Source: Paraburkholderia susongensis (GTDB lineage: Bacteria; Pseudomonadota; Gammaproteobacteria; Burkholderiales; Burkholderiaceae). Taken from it: a stretch of 64,000 nucleotides of DNA. The stretch lies in assembly GCF_900177725.1 (NCBI RefSeq), contig NZ_FXAT01000007.1, positions 186,001 through 250,000 on the forward strand, written 5' to 3'. The notes below the pieces were generated by a model. The model saw only the letters and a list, made by a program, of their open reading frames with translations. It did not search any database and was not told where the DNA came from. The first letter of the stretch is position 1; every line of letters starts with the position of its first letter. The position numbers and the translations under genes are program-made. Below, one piece after another: positions 34,299 to 41,958 of this stretch.

Positions 34299-35593
34299 AC
34301 GGCATGCAGGCGCGGCGGCCAATCGATAGCGATACGCTCGAAGCCGACTATCTGATCGAAACGCCACTCGAACTCGCGCGTGTCGCGGACGTGATGGCAG
34401 GCGAGCAATCGAGTGGTACGTTCGTGCGGGTCGCGAACGAATCCGATGCGTTGCGCGCGCGCAGCCGCGCGAACGTGCTGCGGATCGAAGAACTCGAAGC
34501 CGCCGCGCAACCGAGTCTGCTGAGCGCCTGGCTGACACGGCAGCGCATGCCGGGGCCGTGGCGGCGCGCCCGCGTCACGTTGTCGTTTCCGCTTGCCAAC
34601 ATCGGCGCGAATTTGCCGACGCTCGCCGCGACCGTCGCAGGCAATCTGTACGACCTCGGGGAAGTGACCGGCATGCGCCTGTTGTCGCTGCGTTTGCCCG
34701 CGGTCTATCGCGCGCGTTTCGAATTGCCGCGGCATGGCGTGGCGGGCACGCGCGCGCTCACGCAGGTGAGCGGCCGGCCGATGATAGGCACGATCATCAA
34801 GCCGAACGTCGGCCTGAGCGCGATGGAAACGGCCGCGCTCGTGCGCGAGCTGTGCGAGGCGGGCGTCGACTTTATCAAGGATGACGAAGTGTGCGCGAAC
34901 CCCGCGCACGCACCGCTTACCGAACGCGTGCGGGCAGTGATGTCCGAGGTGCGCGCCTATCGCGAGCGCAGCGGCCGGCCCGTCATGGTCGCCTTCAATA
35001 TCACCGACGATATCGACGCGATGCGTCGTCATGCCGAACTCGTCGAGCGTGAAGGCGGCAGTTGCGTGATGGCGAGCATCAACTGGTGCGGCTTCTCGGC
35101 AATCCAGACGCTGCGCCGCGCAACGCCGCTCGTGCTGCATGCGCATCGCAACGGCTACGGGATGATGTCGCGCGATCCGGCGCTCGGCATGTCGTTTCAG
35201 GCGTATCAGACGCTCTGGCGTCTCGCCGGTGTCGATCATATGCACGTGCACGGTCTCGCGGGCAAATTCGCGCAGAGCGATGCCGAGGTGATCGAGTCCG
35301 CGCGCGACTGCGCAGCGCCGCTCGCACCGGGTTGCAACGACAGCGTTCTGCCCGCGTTTTCATCGGGTCAATGGGCGGGTACGGCGCCGGCGACTTTCGA
35401 TGCCGTGCATTCGACCGATCTGCTCTTCATGTGCGGCGGCGGGATTCTCGCGCACCCGGACGGTCCGGCGGCGGGCGTCACGAGTGTGCGCGAGGCGTGG
35501 GCGGCCGTGCAGGCCGGCACACCGCTCGCGATCCACGCGGAGAACGTGCCGGAGTTGCGACGGGCGCTGACGTTTTTCGGCGGCCGGAGTTGA
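34295..35593 (+). CDS. RuBisCO-like protein, acid-sugar catabolism type
   Basis: RuBisCO-like protein of 432 aa. Active-site words are retained: K169 in GTIIKPNVGLS (RuBisCO K175), the carbamylation and metal set K195-D196-D197-E198 in DFIKDDE, H282-A-H284-R285, and K324 in HGLAGKFAQ (K334 equivalent). RuBisCO K177 is replaced by Asn171, so it is not a CO2-fixing enzyme. RLPs of D-apiose pathways act on 3-oxo-isoapionate-4-phosphate as decarboxylase or transcarboxylase. Neighbouring TRAP and DUF1537 genes support such a role. It is coupled to the VOC gene upstream and the kinase downstream. Confidence 0.9.
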   Translation: MNGMQARRPIDSDTLEADYLIETPLELARVADVMAGEQSSGTFVRVANESDALRARSRANVLRIEELEAAAQPSLLSAWLTRQRMPGPWRRARVTLSFPLANIGANLPTLAATVAGNLYDLGEVTGMRLLSLRLPAVYRARFELPRHGVAGTRALTQVSGRPMIGTIIKPNVGLSAMETAALVRELCEAGVDFIKDDEVCANPAHAPLTERVRAVMSEVRAYRERSGRPVMVAFNITDDIDAMRRHAELVEREGGSCVMASINWCGFSAIQTLRRATPLVLHAHRNGYGMMSRDPALGMSFQAYQTLWRLAGVDHMHVHGLAGKFAQSDAEVIESARDCAAPLAPGCNDSVLPAFSSGQWAGTAPATFDAVHSTDLLFMCGGGILAHPDGPAAGVTSVREAWAAVQAGTPLAIHAENVPELRRALTFFGGRS

Positions 35594-35598
35594 GCGCG

Positions 35599-37080
35599 AT
35601 GCCAGGCAGCGGCGAGATGAAGCGGATGCGCGATACGGGGCCCGCCTACGCGTTCTATGGCGACGACTTCACCGGCGCGACCGACACGCTCGCGCACCTC
35701 GCGCGCGCGGGCCTGCGCACGATGCTGTTTTTCACGCCGCCCGATGCGGCGCGTCTTTCGATGCTCGGCCAGCTCGACGCGATTGGCGTCGCGGGCGCCG
35801 CGCGTACGATGGCGCCGCATGCGCAGCGACAGGAACTCGCGCGCGTCGGCGCTGCATTCGCCGCGCTGGGTGTGCGCGTGATGCACTACAAAGTGTGTTC
35901 GACGTTCGATAGTGCGCCGCACACCGGCAGCATCGGCGTAGCGATTCGCGCGTTGCGCGAATACTGCGCGAACGAACTCGTTGCGATCGTCGGCGGCCAA
36001 CCGAATCTGCGGCGCTATTGTGTGTTCGGCCAGCTATTCGCCGCTGCTGGAGCGGATGATGAGCAACGGTCGATCTACCGGATCGACCGTCATCCGACGA
36101 TGAGCCGTCATCCCGTGACGCCGATGAACGAAGCGGATCTGCGTGTGCATCTGCAACGCCAGGGTGTCGAGCACGTACAGTCGATCGACTGGCCGTGTTA
36201 CGCGGCGGGCGAGGCCGCATTGCAGTCCGAGGTGCGGCGCAGGCTGGATGCGAAGTCCAATGCGAAGCACAATGCAAAACCCGGCGCAAAACCCGACGCA
36301 AAACCCGGCGCGTTGCTGTTCGACGTACTCGACGATACGCATTTGCACGCTATTGGCCGGGTCATGACGCATTACGCGTCGCAGTCGTCACCCTTGCTTG
36401 CCGTTGGTGCAAGCAGCGTGGCGCAGGCGTATGCCTATGCGCGGGGAGCACGTGCTGAATCTGAGGCAGTGAACGATGCGCCCGCGTTACTGGCTCGCGC
36501 ACGTGGTCCCGTTTTCGTGCTGGCCGGCAGTCTTTCGCCATTGACCGAAGTCCAGATCGGCGCCGCGCATTCGTATTTGCGGGTGGAACTGGACCCACGG
36601 CGGATGACGGGTGACGCGGCATCAACCTATCTCGCGGACCGCGTTGCGGCGATTGCCGGGCCGTTGCGCGATGGGCGGAACGTGCTCGCGTATACGGCGC
36701 GAAATGTATCGCATGGTACGCAAACGTTTCGTGCGATAAATGAAGAAAACGCCGTGCATCGAGGCGATGGAAGCGCGCCGCCATCGCGGCTCGCCGGTGC
36801 GTGCGCGACGCTGTTGAAGAACGTGCTCGGCGCGGTGAGATTGCAACGCATCGGCATTGCGGGCGGCGATACGTCGAGTTTTGCGGTGCGCGCGCTCGAC
36901 GCGTGGGGGCTGTCTTATCTCGCGCCGCTTTCCGCAGGCGTGACTGTGTGCCGTCTGCATTCCGACCGGGCGGAGCTCGACGGCGTGGAGATCATGCTCA
37001 AAGGCGGCCAGATGGGCGACGCCGATCTGTTCGAGCAATTGATCGACGGCTTTGCAGCGGAGCCGTGTGCGAATCGTTAG
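35599..37080 (+). CDS. DUF1537 four-carbon acid-sugar kinase family protein
   Basis: Kinase of 493 aa with the family's N-terminal FYGDDFTGATDTLAHLARAG (substrate-binding aspartates) and C-terminal GIAGGDTSSFAVRALD and MLKGGQMGDADLF (ATP site). It starts 5 bases after the RLP stop behind CCGGAG; ATG 35617 is an alternative. It should phosphorylate the 3-oxo acid sugar that the RLP then cleaves. An inserted run of AKPG/AKPD-like repeats at about residues 219-234 is unusual and is encoded by tandem 12-bp units. Confidence 0.9.
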   Translation: MPGSGEMKRMRDTGPAYAFYGDDFTGATDTLAHLARAGLRTMLFFTPPDAARLSMLGQLDAIGVAGAARTMAPHAQRQELARVGAAFAALGVRVMHYKVCSTFDSAPHTGSIGVAIRALREYCANELVAIVGGQPNLRRYCVFGQLFAAAGADDEQRSIYRIDRHPTMSRHPVTPMNEADLRVHLQRQGVEHVQSIDWPCYAAGEAALQSEVRRRLDAKSNAKHNAKPGAKPDAKPGALLFDVLDDTHLHAIGRVMTHYASQSSPLLAVGASSVAQAYAYARGARAESEAVNDAPALLARARGPVFVLAGSLSPLTEVQIGAAHSYLRVELDPRRMTGDAASTYLADRVAAIAGPLRDGRNVLAYTARNVSHGTQTFRAINEENAVHRGDGSAPPSRLAGACATLLKNVLGAVRLQRIGIAGGDTSSFAVRALDAWGLSYLAPLSAGVTVCRLHSDRAELDGVEIMLKGGQMGDADLFEQLIDGFAAEPCANR

Positions 37081-37116
37081 CTATTTGGCCATTGCCGGCA
37101 TGATCCGCGGCAGGGC

Positions 37117-37410
37117 TCATCCCTGCTGGCGACGCGTAGTCTGATGTTTGCCGAGCGCGGCGCCGAGGTCTTCGTCGGTCATGGCGGGGAAAACGCTCAT
37201 GGTCAGCAGGTCGCCCCAATCGAGCGCGAGCGCCGCTATGCTGCGGATGTCGTCCGCTTCGACGATCGCGAAACCATGCAATCCGCCGATCGCGTGCCAG
37301 CGCCCCAGCAGCGTGACACCCTCCGGCACCTGGCCGCCCGTTTTCATGAAGCGCTCAATGACAGCATTCTCGGCGGTCGGGAGACCGCTCCATTGCACGA
37401 TGAATTTCAT
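37117..37410 (-). CDS. DUF3303 family protein
   Basis: Small protein of 97 aa with a ferredoxin-like DUF3303 pattern: MKFIVQWSGLPTAENAVIER, LLGRWHAIGGLHGFAIVEAD, ALDWGDLLTMSVFPAMTDED. The ATG at 37410 follows a purine-rich stretch, and the frame beyond it does not look coding. It stands alone and is convergent with the kinase gene, with a small hairpin at 37110-37126 covering its stop. The function is unknown. Confidence 0.88.
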   Translation of the reverse strand: MKFIVQWSGLPTAENAVIERFMKTGGQVPEGVTLLGRWHAIGGLHGFAIVEADDIRSIAALALDWGDLLTMSVFPAMTDEDLGAALGKHQTTRRQQG

Positions 37411-37611
37411 TGCGCGTCTCCAATTGGAATGAGTTGGGCGCCGGGACTGGCGGCAGCTGGAAAAACCATACGACATCCTGATCATCATAGGCGAGTGAGC
37501 AGCGCCCACGCTCGCCGTATGCGGACATTCGCCAGGTGAATCGGACCGGCGCCCTTCTCGCGAAAACGCGGGCAGGGCTCCGTCTTTCCAATTGCGGACA
37601 CCTCGCGCGTC

Positions 37612-37818
37612 CTATAGATAAGTTCCGCTGATACGGCCTTCGAAGATGGCGGTGTTGATGTCCCAATCGTCGACATGACCCGTGCCGTTGCCGTCCACCG
37701 TGACGACCACCGAGCGGCCGCCGCGCAGCGTCTTCATCTGTTCGACGGTGAGCGTTTTTTCGTGAGATGCGTCGCCGGCGCAACGCGGCAGGTCTTTGAT
37801 GATGACAGTGGCTTTCAT
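37612..37818 (-). CDS. double-glycine peptide A, dockerin-like loop
   Basis: A 68-aa secreted-peptide precursor. The start at 37818 has CAAGGAG. The leader is longer than its paralogues (34 residues, MKATVIIKDLP at the start and LTVEQMKTLRGG at the end), with Leu, Met and Leu at -12, -7 and -4 before GG. The mature part has VTVDGNGTGHVDDWDINTA, matching the spacing of a calcium-binding dockerin or EF-hand loop. A near-consensus sigma-54 promoter lies 57 bases upstream. It is predicted to be cut and exported by the C39 ABC exporter at 52.7 kb. Confidence 0.75.
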   Translation of the reverse strand: MKATVIIKDLPRCAGDASHEKTLTVEQMKTLRGGRSVVVTVDGNGTGHVDDWDINTAIFEGRISGTYL

Positions 37819-37874
37819 GGCAGTACTCCTTGAGGGGAAGAGGCGAGCACGGTGCCGTGCCCGCTTCGATTTCC

Positions 37875-37889
37875 GCAAGGTATATGCCA
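37875..37889 (-). promoter_or_regulatory. sigma-54 promoter for peptide A
   Basis: Minus strand reads TGGCATATACCTTGC, with GG and GC ten bases apart, matching the -24/-12 consensus TGGCAC-N5-TTGC. It is 57 bases before the start codon. Confidence 0.75.
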
Positions 37890-38164
37890 ATGTGCGCGGA
37901 CGCGGCGCGGGACATCCGGCCTCGGCCGCCATGCGAATCCAGGCAAGGCGCTGCGTGACAGCCCGGCCGGATCGCACGGGCGGAGAGGGCCCGCGAGAAC
38001 GAAGATGTTCGCACGAACCCGACGCATTGCGCGCGAATGGTTGGATTGCGGCGCAGCTTCGCGTGAAGCGGATAGAAGAAAAATGGACGCTGCAAAAGCA
38101 GGCCCAAATAGAAACGGCACGCGCGGTTCGCGCGTGCCGTTGTGATGAGGAAAGCGTTGCAGCT

Positions 38165-38383
38165 CTAGCGGCGTTGCCGTCCGCGCTGCAGAGCGTCGCT
38201 GGCGATACGCTGATGCGCCGCGGGAAAGCCCGGCGGATATTCGACGACGCGCGTCGCGGCCGGCACCAGTGCCACCGCAATACTCGAGCGCGCACCGACG
38301 CGTGCGCCACCGACGACTGCGGCCATTGCTTCACGGTCGAGCTCGACGCTCTCGGTCAGATCCTTGATGACGAGCTTTGTCAT
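38165..38383 (-). CDS. double-glycine peptide B
   Basis: A 72-aa precursor with ribosome site CTGGAG. The 26-residue leader reads MTKLVIKDLTES then ELDREAMAAVVGG, with Leu, Met and Val at -12, -7 and -4. The mature 46 residues are Ala/Arg-rich (ARVGARSSIAVALVPAATRV) and basic at the end, unlike the Asn-rich paralogues. No sigma-54 site was found directly upstream, so it may be read from the promoter before peptide D. The mature sequence could be antimicrobial, but this is a guess. Confidence 0.7.
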   Translation of the reverse strand: MTKLVIKDLTESVELDREAMAAVVGGARVGARSSIAVALVPAATRVVEYPPGFPAAHQRIASDALQRGRQRR

Positions 38384-38644
38384 GGCGGCTCCAGAAAAGC
38401 AACCGGGTGGCGGGGTCTATCCGGAGTCCGGCCGCCGCGCTTGCAGGGTGTTCGTTATGTCGTTCGAAGTACTGAGGTCTCGACGCACTATCAGTATAGG
38501 AAATCGGTGTGCGGTTTGCCCGAGGTGGTGGGCATTCATGTCGGCATTGAGGTTGACGCTGGGAACGGCACCGTGGATGGCGGCATCGCGAGTGACGCCG
38601 CTGCGGCAGTGAGGGAACCCCCGGTCCCGCGCTGCTGCACGCGC

Positions 38645-38926
38645 TCACACGACGGCGTAGTTGGCGCCCCACAGCGACGGGTCGACGTTCAGCTTGAGCG
38701 GCACGAAACCCGCGCCGATCACGCCGATGTTGTTGAGTGCGGCAACGTTCACGTTTTGTTGCTGAACGAGATTCTGGTTCACCGTGACGTTGACGTTGGC
38801 AATGCCGGCAAGACCGCTCAGCGGCAAGCCGGGAACGTTGCTGCCGGTACCGCCGGCGAGCGCGGACATGGCCCGGCGATCGAGCTCGCGAGTGCCGGAC
38901 AGATCGCGAATCATGAGGGATGACAT
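38645..38926 (-). CDS. double-glycine peptide C, Asn/Gln-rich
   Basis: A 93-aa precursor behind TTTGGAG. The leader is MSSLMIRDLSGT and ELDRRAMSALAGG (26 residues). The mature part is glycine/hydrophobic then Asn/Gln-rich (NVNVTVNQNLVQQQNVNVAA), reminiscent of curlin-like amyloid strands. It lies 88 bases downstream of peptide D and is probably co-transcribed from its sigma-54 promoter. Confidence 0.75.
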   Translation of the reverse strand: MSSLMIRDLSGTRELDRRAMSALAGGTGSNVPGLPLSGLAGIANVNVTVNQNLVQQQNVNVAALNNIGVIGAGFVPLKLNVDPSLWGANYAVV

Positions 38927-39014
38927 GGCGTTTCTCCAAAGGTGCGCGAAAGGCGGAGATGAACGGCGTGCGGCGAAGCGTCCGACGGGAGCGGATGCTT
39001 CGCCGCGTCGCGCA

Positions 39015-39284
39015 TTACATGTGGATGTTGTTGCTCGACGTGTTGAACGGATCGAGCGTCGAGGTGATGCCGCCGGCGAACGCAACGTTGTTGCCGTTGG
39101 CGTTTTCCAGGTTCAACTCGTTGTTGATCAGTTGCGTGGCGTTGACGTTCTTGCTGTTGTTCGGCGCGATGACCGGGCTGAAGTTGTAGTACAGGCTCGG
39201 GCCGAAGCCGCCGCGCACGGAGCGCATGGCGTTGCTGTCGAGTTGTTCGGTGACAGGCAGGTCTTTGATCGTCAGCGTGTTCAT
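39015..39284 (-). CDS. double-glycine peptide D, Asn-rich
   Basis: An 89-aa precursor behind TCAGGAG. The leader is MNTLTIKDLPVT and QLDSNAMRSVRGG. The mature part has YYNFSPVIAPNNSKNVNATQ and ends SSNNIHM. It is a clear close paralogue of peptide E at 45.7 kb, sharing APNNSK, VNATQLI, ANGNN and SSNNI. A sigma-54 promoter lies 76 bases upstream. First gene of the D-C (and perhaps B) run. No cysteine, so it is not a disulfide-bonded microcin. Confidence 0.8.
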   Translation of the reverse strand: MNTLTIKDLPVTEQLDSNAMRSVRGGFGPSLYYNFSPVIAPNNSKNVNATQLINNELNLENANGNNVAFAGGITSTLDPFNTSSNNIHM

Positions 39285-39359
39285 GGTGAGTCTCCTGAAG
39301 GAAGGTATCGCAGTCTTGCGAGTGGTTTCGAGCAACTTGTTTGCTCGGACATCACTAAC

Positions 39360-39374
39360 GCACAGGTTGTGCCA
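39360..39374 (-). promoter_or_regulatory. sigma-54 promoter for peptide D
   Basis: Minus strand reads TGGCACAACCTGTGC, with an exact TGGCAC -24 element and TGC at -12, ten bases between GG and GC. It is 76 bases before the start codon. Confidence 0.8.
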
Positions 39375-39708
39375 GATTTATTCAAGCATCCTGATGAAGT
39401 TGAACAATCCTTGACGTATAAGGGCTTCCGGGCTGAATCGAAGCAGACGCATGACCTGCCGAAGCAGTTTATCGAGCGGCGAGCGGTGGCGTCGCTCCGA
39501 CAGATGGGCACGTTCTGTTGGTTCTCGCACGACATCGGCGCGCCGCGCGTGCACTGCATCGCGCGGGCCATTCCTGGTTTGCGAAAGCGTGGACCGGGAG
39601 CTAGTATCGAAACGGCACATGTAACTGGTTACGACAGGTTTCCTATCGGCCCGCGTGGCTTCGGTCGCATGCGACACGGTCCAGCGGCAATGGCGGTGCT
39701 TCGCACAA
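39375..39708. other. control region between peptide D and kinase gene
   Basis: About 330 bases without a gene. GTTGGTT at about 39517 resembles half of the activator dyad seen at the other peptide loci. A short GTAACTGGTTAC palindrome is at 39621-39632. No clear promoter for the kinase gene was identified. Confidence 0.35.
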
Positions 39709-41868
39709 ATGGCTAGCCTTGCGCGTGTGATTCACGACTTCCAGAACGGCGAGCTGTCTCGTGACGAGTTCGTCGCTCGACTCGACAGTACGCTGGCGAC
39801 CGGGCAATCCGATCCGGCGCAACTGCTGGAGATGCTCGGCGCCGCGCATCGTCAAACGCCGTTGCCTGACGATCTCTATCTGGAAGTGCGGCGGCGCATC
39901 GAGCAACTGCGCGTGTCGAACGTCGCGGCAGGCGGCGAGGAAACCGGTATCCAGACGACGGTGGAGATGCCGTCGCTGCGCTCCGCGAGCGCGGACGGCG
40001 CGGGTGCTTCGGGTGCTTCAGGCAACTCCTCCGCGCACGACCCGATCAAGGGCATCGGCGATACACTGAACAACCGTTTCGTGCTCGAGGAATGCCTCGG
40101 CGTCGGCGGCATGGGCACCGTGTACAAGGCGCTCGATCTGCGCAAGCTCGAAGCATCGGACCGCAAGCCGTATCTCGCGATCAAGGTGCTCAACGTCCAG
40201 TTTCGCGGCAATCCGAACTCGCTCGTCGCGTTGCAGCGCGAGGCGCGCAAGGCGCAGGTGCTCGCGCATCGCAACATCATCACGGTGTACGACTTCGACC
40301 GCGACGGACCGATCGTTTATCTGACGATGGAGTACCTGAGCGGCAAGCCGCTCAGCCAGTTGCTGCGCACGCCCGGTTATCAGGGCATGCCGGTGCGTGC
40401 CGCGCTGCCGATCGTGCGCGGCATGTGCGCGGCGCTGGCCTATGCGCACGAGCGCGGCTTTGTCCATTGCGACTTCAAGCCTGCCAATGTGTTTCTGACC
40501 ACGAACGCCGAAGTGAAAGTCATCGACTTCGGCATTGCCCGCGTATTCCAGCGGCCGGAAGAGGAAAGCGACGCGACGGTGTTCGATCCGGGCAGCCTCG
40601 GCGCGTTGACGCCCGCGTATGCGAGCCCGGAGATGATCGAGCATCGCGAGCCCGATCCGCGCGACGACATCTATGCGCTCGGTTGTATTACGTACGAACT
40701 GCTGACGGGCCATCATCCCTTCGATCGGCTTTCCGCGACGCAGGCGCGCAATGCCGATTTCAAGGCACAGCGTCCGCCGAATCTGGACACGCGGCAGTGG
40801 CGCGCGTTGCGCGCCGCGTTGTCGTTCGACCGCAATACGCGGATGCCGAGCGTCACGCGCTTCATCGCCGAGTTCGACAATGAGGCGCGTGCGGAGAAGT
40901 CGGGCACGCTTGCGAAGGCCGGGCTCGCGAGTCTCGCCGTGGTGTGCGCGGCGGCGGTCGGCGTATTCGCGCTGCGCTCGGGGCCGGGCCGCCAGGAAGG
41001 GGCACGGACGGATCAGATGGATCGGGCAGGCGGTGCGTCGGCGGGCGCGCCTTCAACGACTGCGGCGCAGATGCCGCCATCTTCCGCAGCCGCAAATGAC
41101 GCGGGCAATGCCTCGGCAAGCGCGGGTTCGCCGCCGGCAGCCTCGTTGGCACTTGCGTTACCTGCACCGCCCGCGCCGAAGCTCACGCCAAAGCCCGCAT
41201 TGACGCTCGCCGCAATTGCACCCGTGCTCGCTCAGGTGCCGTGCTCGGCGCTGTCGGCCAGCGTCGAGGATCACATGCTGACGGTGCGCGGTTTCGTTTC
41301 GCAGCGTGACGGCGTCGCGCATCTGAAAGACACGTTGGCGGCGTTGCCGGGCGTCGATACGTTGATGCTCGACGTCCAGCCGCTCGCCGACGACAAATGC
41401 GACACCGTCAAGACGCTCGCACCGTATTGGGTTCACAACTGGCAGGCCGGCCGCGTTGCGTCGCTGCACGTGCGGCCGCCGGGCGGCCAGTTGACCGAGG
41501 GTGACGCGCTCGTGGTCGACGTGAGCACGCCCGGCTTCGATTCGTATGTGAACGTCGACTACTATCAGCTCGACGGCAGCGTCGTGCACATGGTGCCGAG
41601 CCCGCGCGCGAAGGACAATCAGGCGCCGCCGAATTACGCGGCCACGATTGGCAGTGCGGGTGACTGGATCATCTCGAAGCCATTCGGGGCGGAAATGGTG
41701 GTGCTGCTGATTACACCGGTGCAGCTATTCGACAAGCCGCGTCCGGAAAGCGAATCGCGCTCGGACTATCTGCGCGCGCTCGATACGCGGCTCGCACAAA
41801 TTGGCGGCAAGTATGGGCGGGATCATATCGTCGCGGATTTCGCACCGATTACGACGAGGCCGCGCTGA
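39709..41868 (+). CDS. membrane Ser/Thr protein kinase with C-terminal DUF4384-like domain
   Basis: Eukaryotic-type kinase of 719 aa. A helical N-terminal region (1-110) precedes the kinase domain: GVGGMG at 131-136, K159, a catalytic loop H253-C-D255-F-K257, and D273 of DFG. The HCD form marks it as a non-RD kinase. A transmembrane segment lies at about 405-428, then an Ala/Pro linker and a periplasmic domain (LHVRPPGGQLTEGDALVVDV) resembling DUF4384. ATG 39709 is chosen; a GTG 54 bases earlier is possible. It probably phosphorylates the FHA protein or sigma-54 activator of the secretion operon. Confidence 0.88.
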   Translation: MASLARVIHDFQNGELSRDEFVARLDSTLATGQSDPAQLLEMLGAAHRQTPLPDDLYLEVRRRIEQLRVSNVAAGGEETGIQTTVEMPSLRSASADGAGASGASGNSSAHDPIKGIGDTLNNRFVLEECLGVGGMGTVYKALDLRKLEASDRKPYLAIKVLNVQFRGNPNSLVALQREARKAQVLAHRNIITVYDFDRDGPIVYLTMEYLSGKPLSQLLRTPGYQGMPVRAALPIVRGMCAALAYAHERGFVHCDFKPANVFLTTNAEVKVIDFGIARVFQRPEEESDATVFDPGSLGALTPAYASPEMIEHREPDPRDDIYALGCITYELLTGHHPFDRLSATQARNADFKAQRPPNLDTRQWRALRAALSFDRNTRMPSVTRFIAEFDNEARAEKSGTLAKAGLASLAVVCAAAVGVFALRSGPGRQEGARTDQMDRAGGASAGAPSTTAAQMPPSSAAANDAGNASASAGSPPAASLALALPAPPAPKLTPKPALTLAAIAPVLAQVPCSALSASVEDHMLTVRGFVSQRDGVAHLKDTLAALPGVDTLMLDVQPLADDKCDTVKTLAPYWVHNWQAGRVASLHVRPPGGQLTEGDALVVDVSTPGFDSYVNVDYYQLDGSVVHMVPSPRAKDNQAPPNYAATIGSAGDWIISKPFGAEMVVLLITPVQLFDKPRPESESRSDYLRALDTRLAQIGGKYGRDHIVADFAPITTRPR

Positions 41869-41958
41869 CCCTGAAAGCGCATCGGCAGAGTTGCGGCAAG
41901 AACCGCAATCAGGCGCAATCGCAAGACCGCAAACCGGTTCGCGATGCGGCCGCCCGCA

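Noticed and set aside
39507..39522. GGGCACGTTCTGTTGG as a sigma-54 promoter for the kinase gene
   Set aside because: The spacing is one base too long and the -12 GC is absent; kept only as a possible activator half-site.
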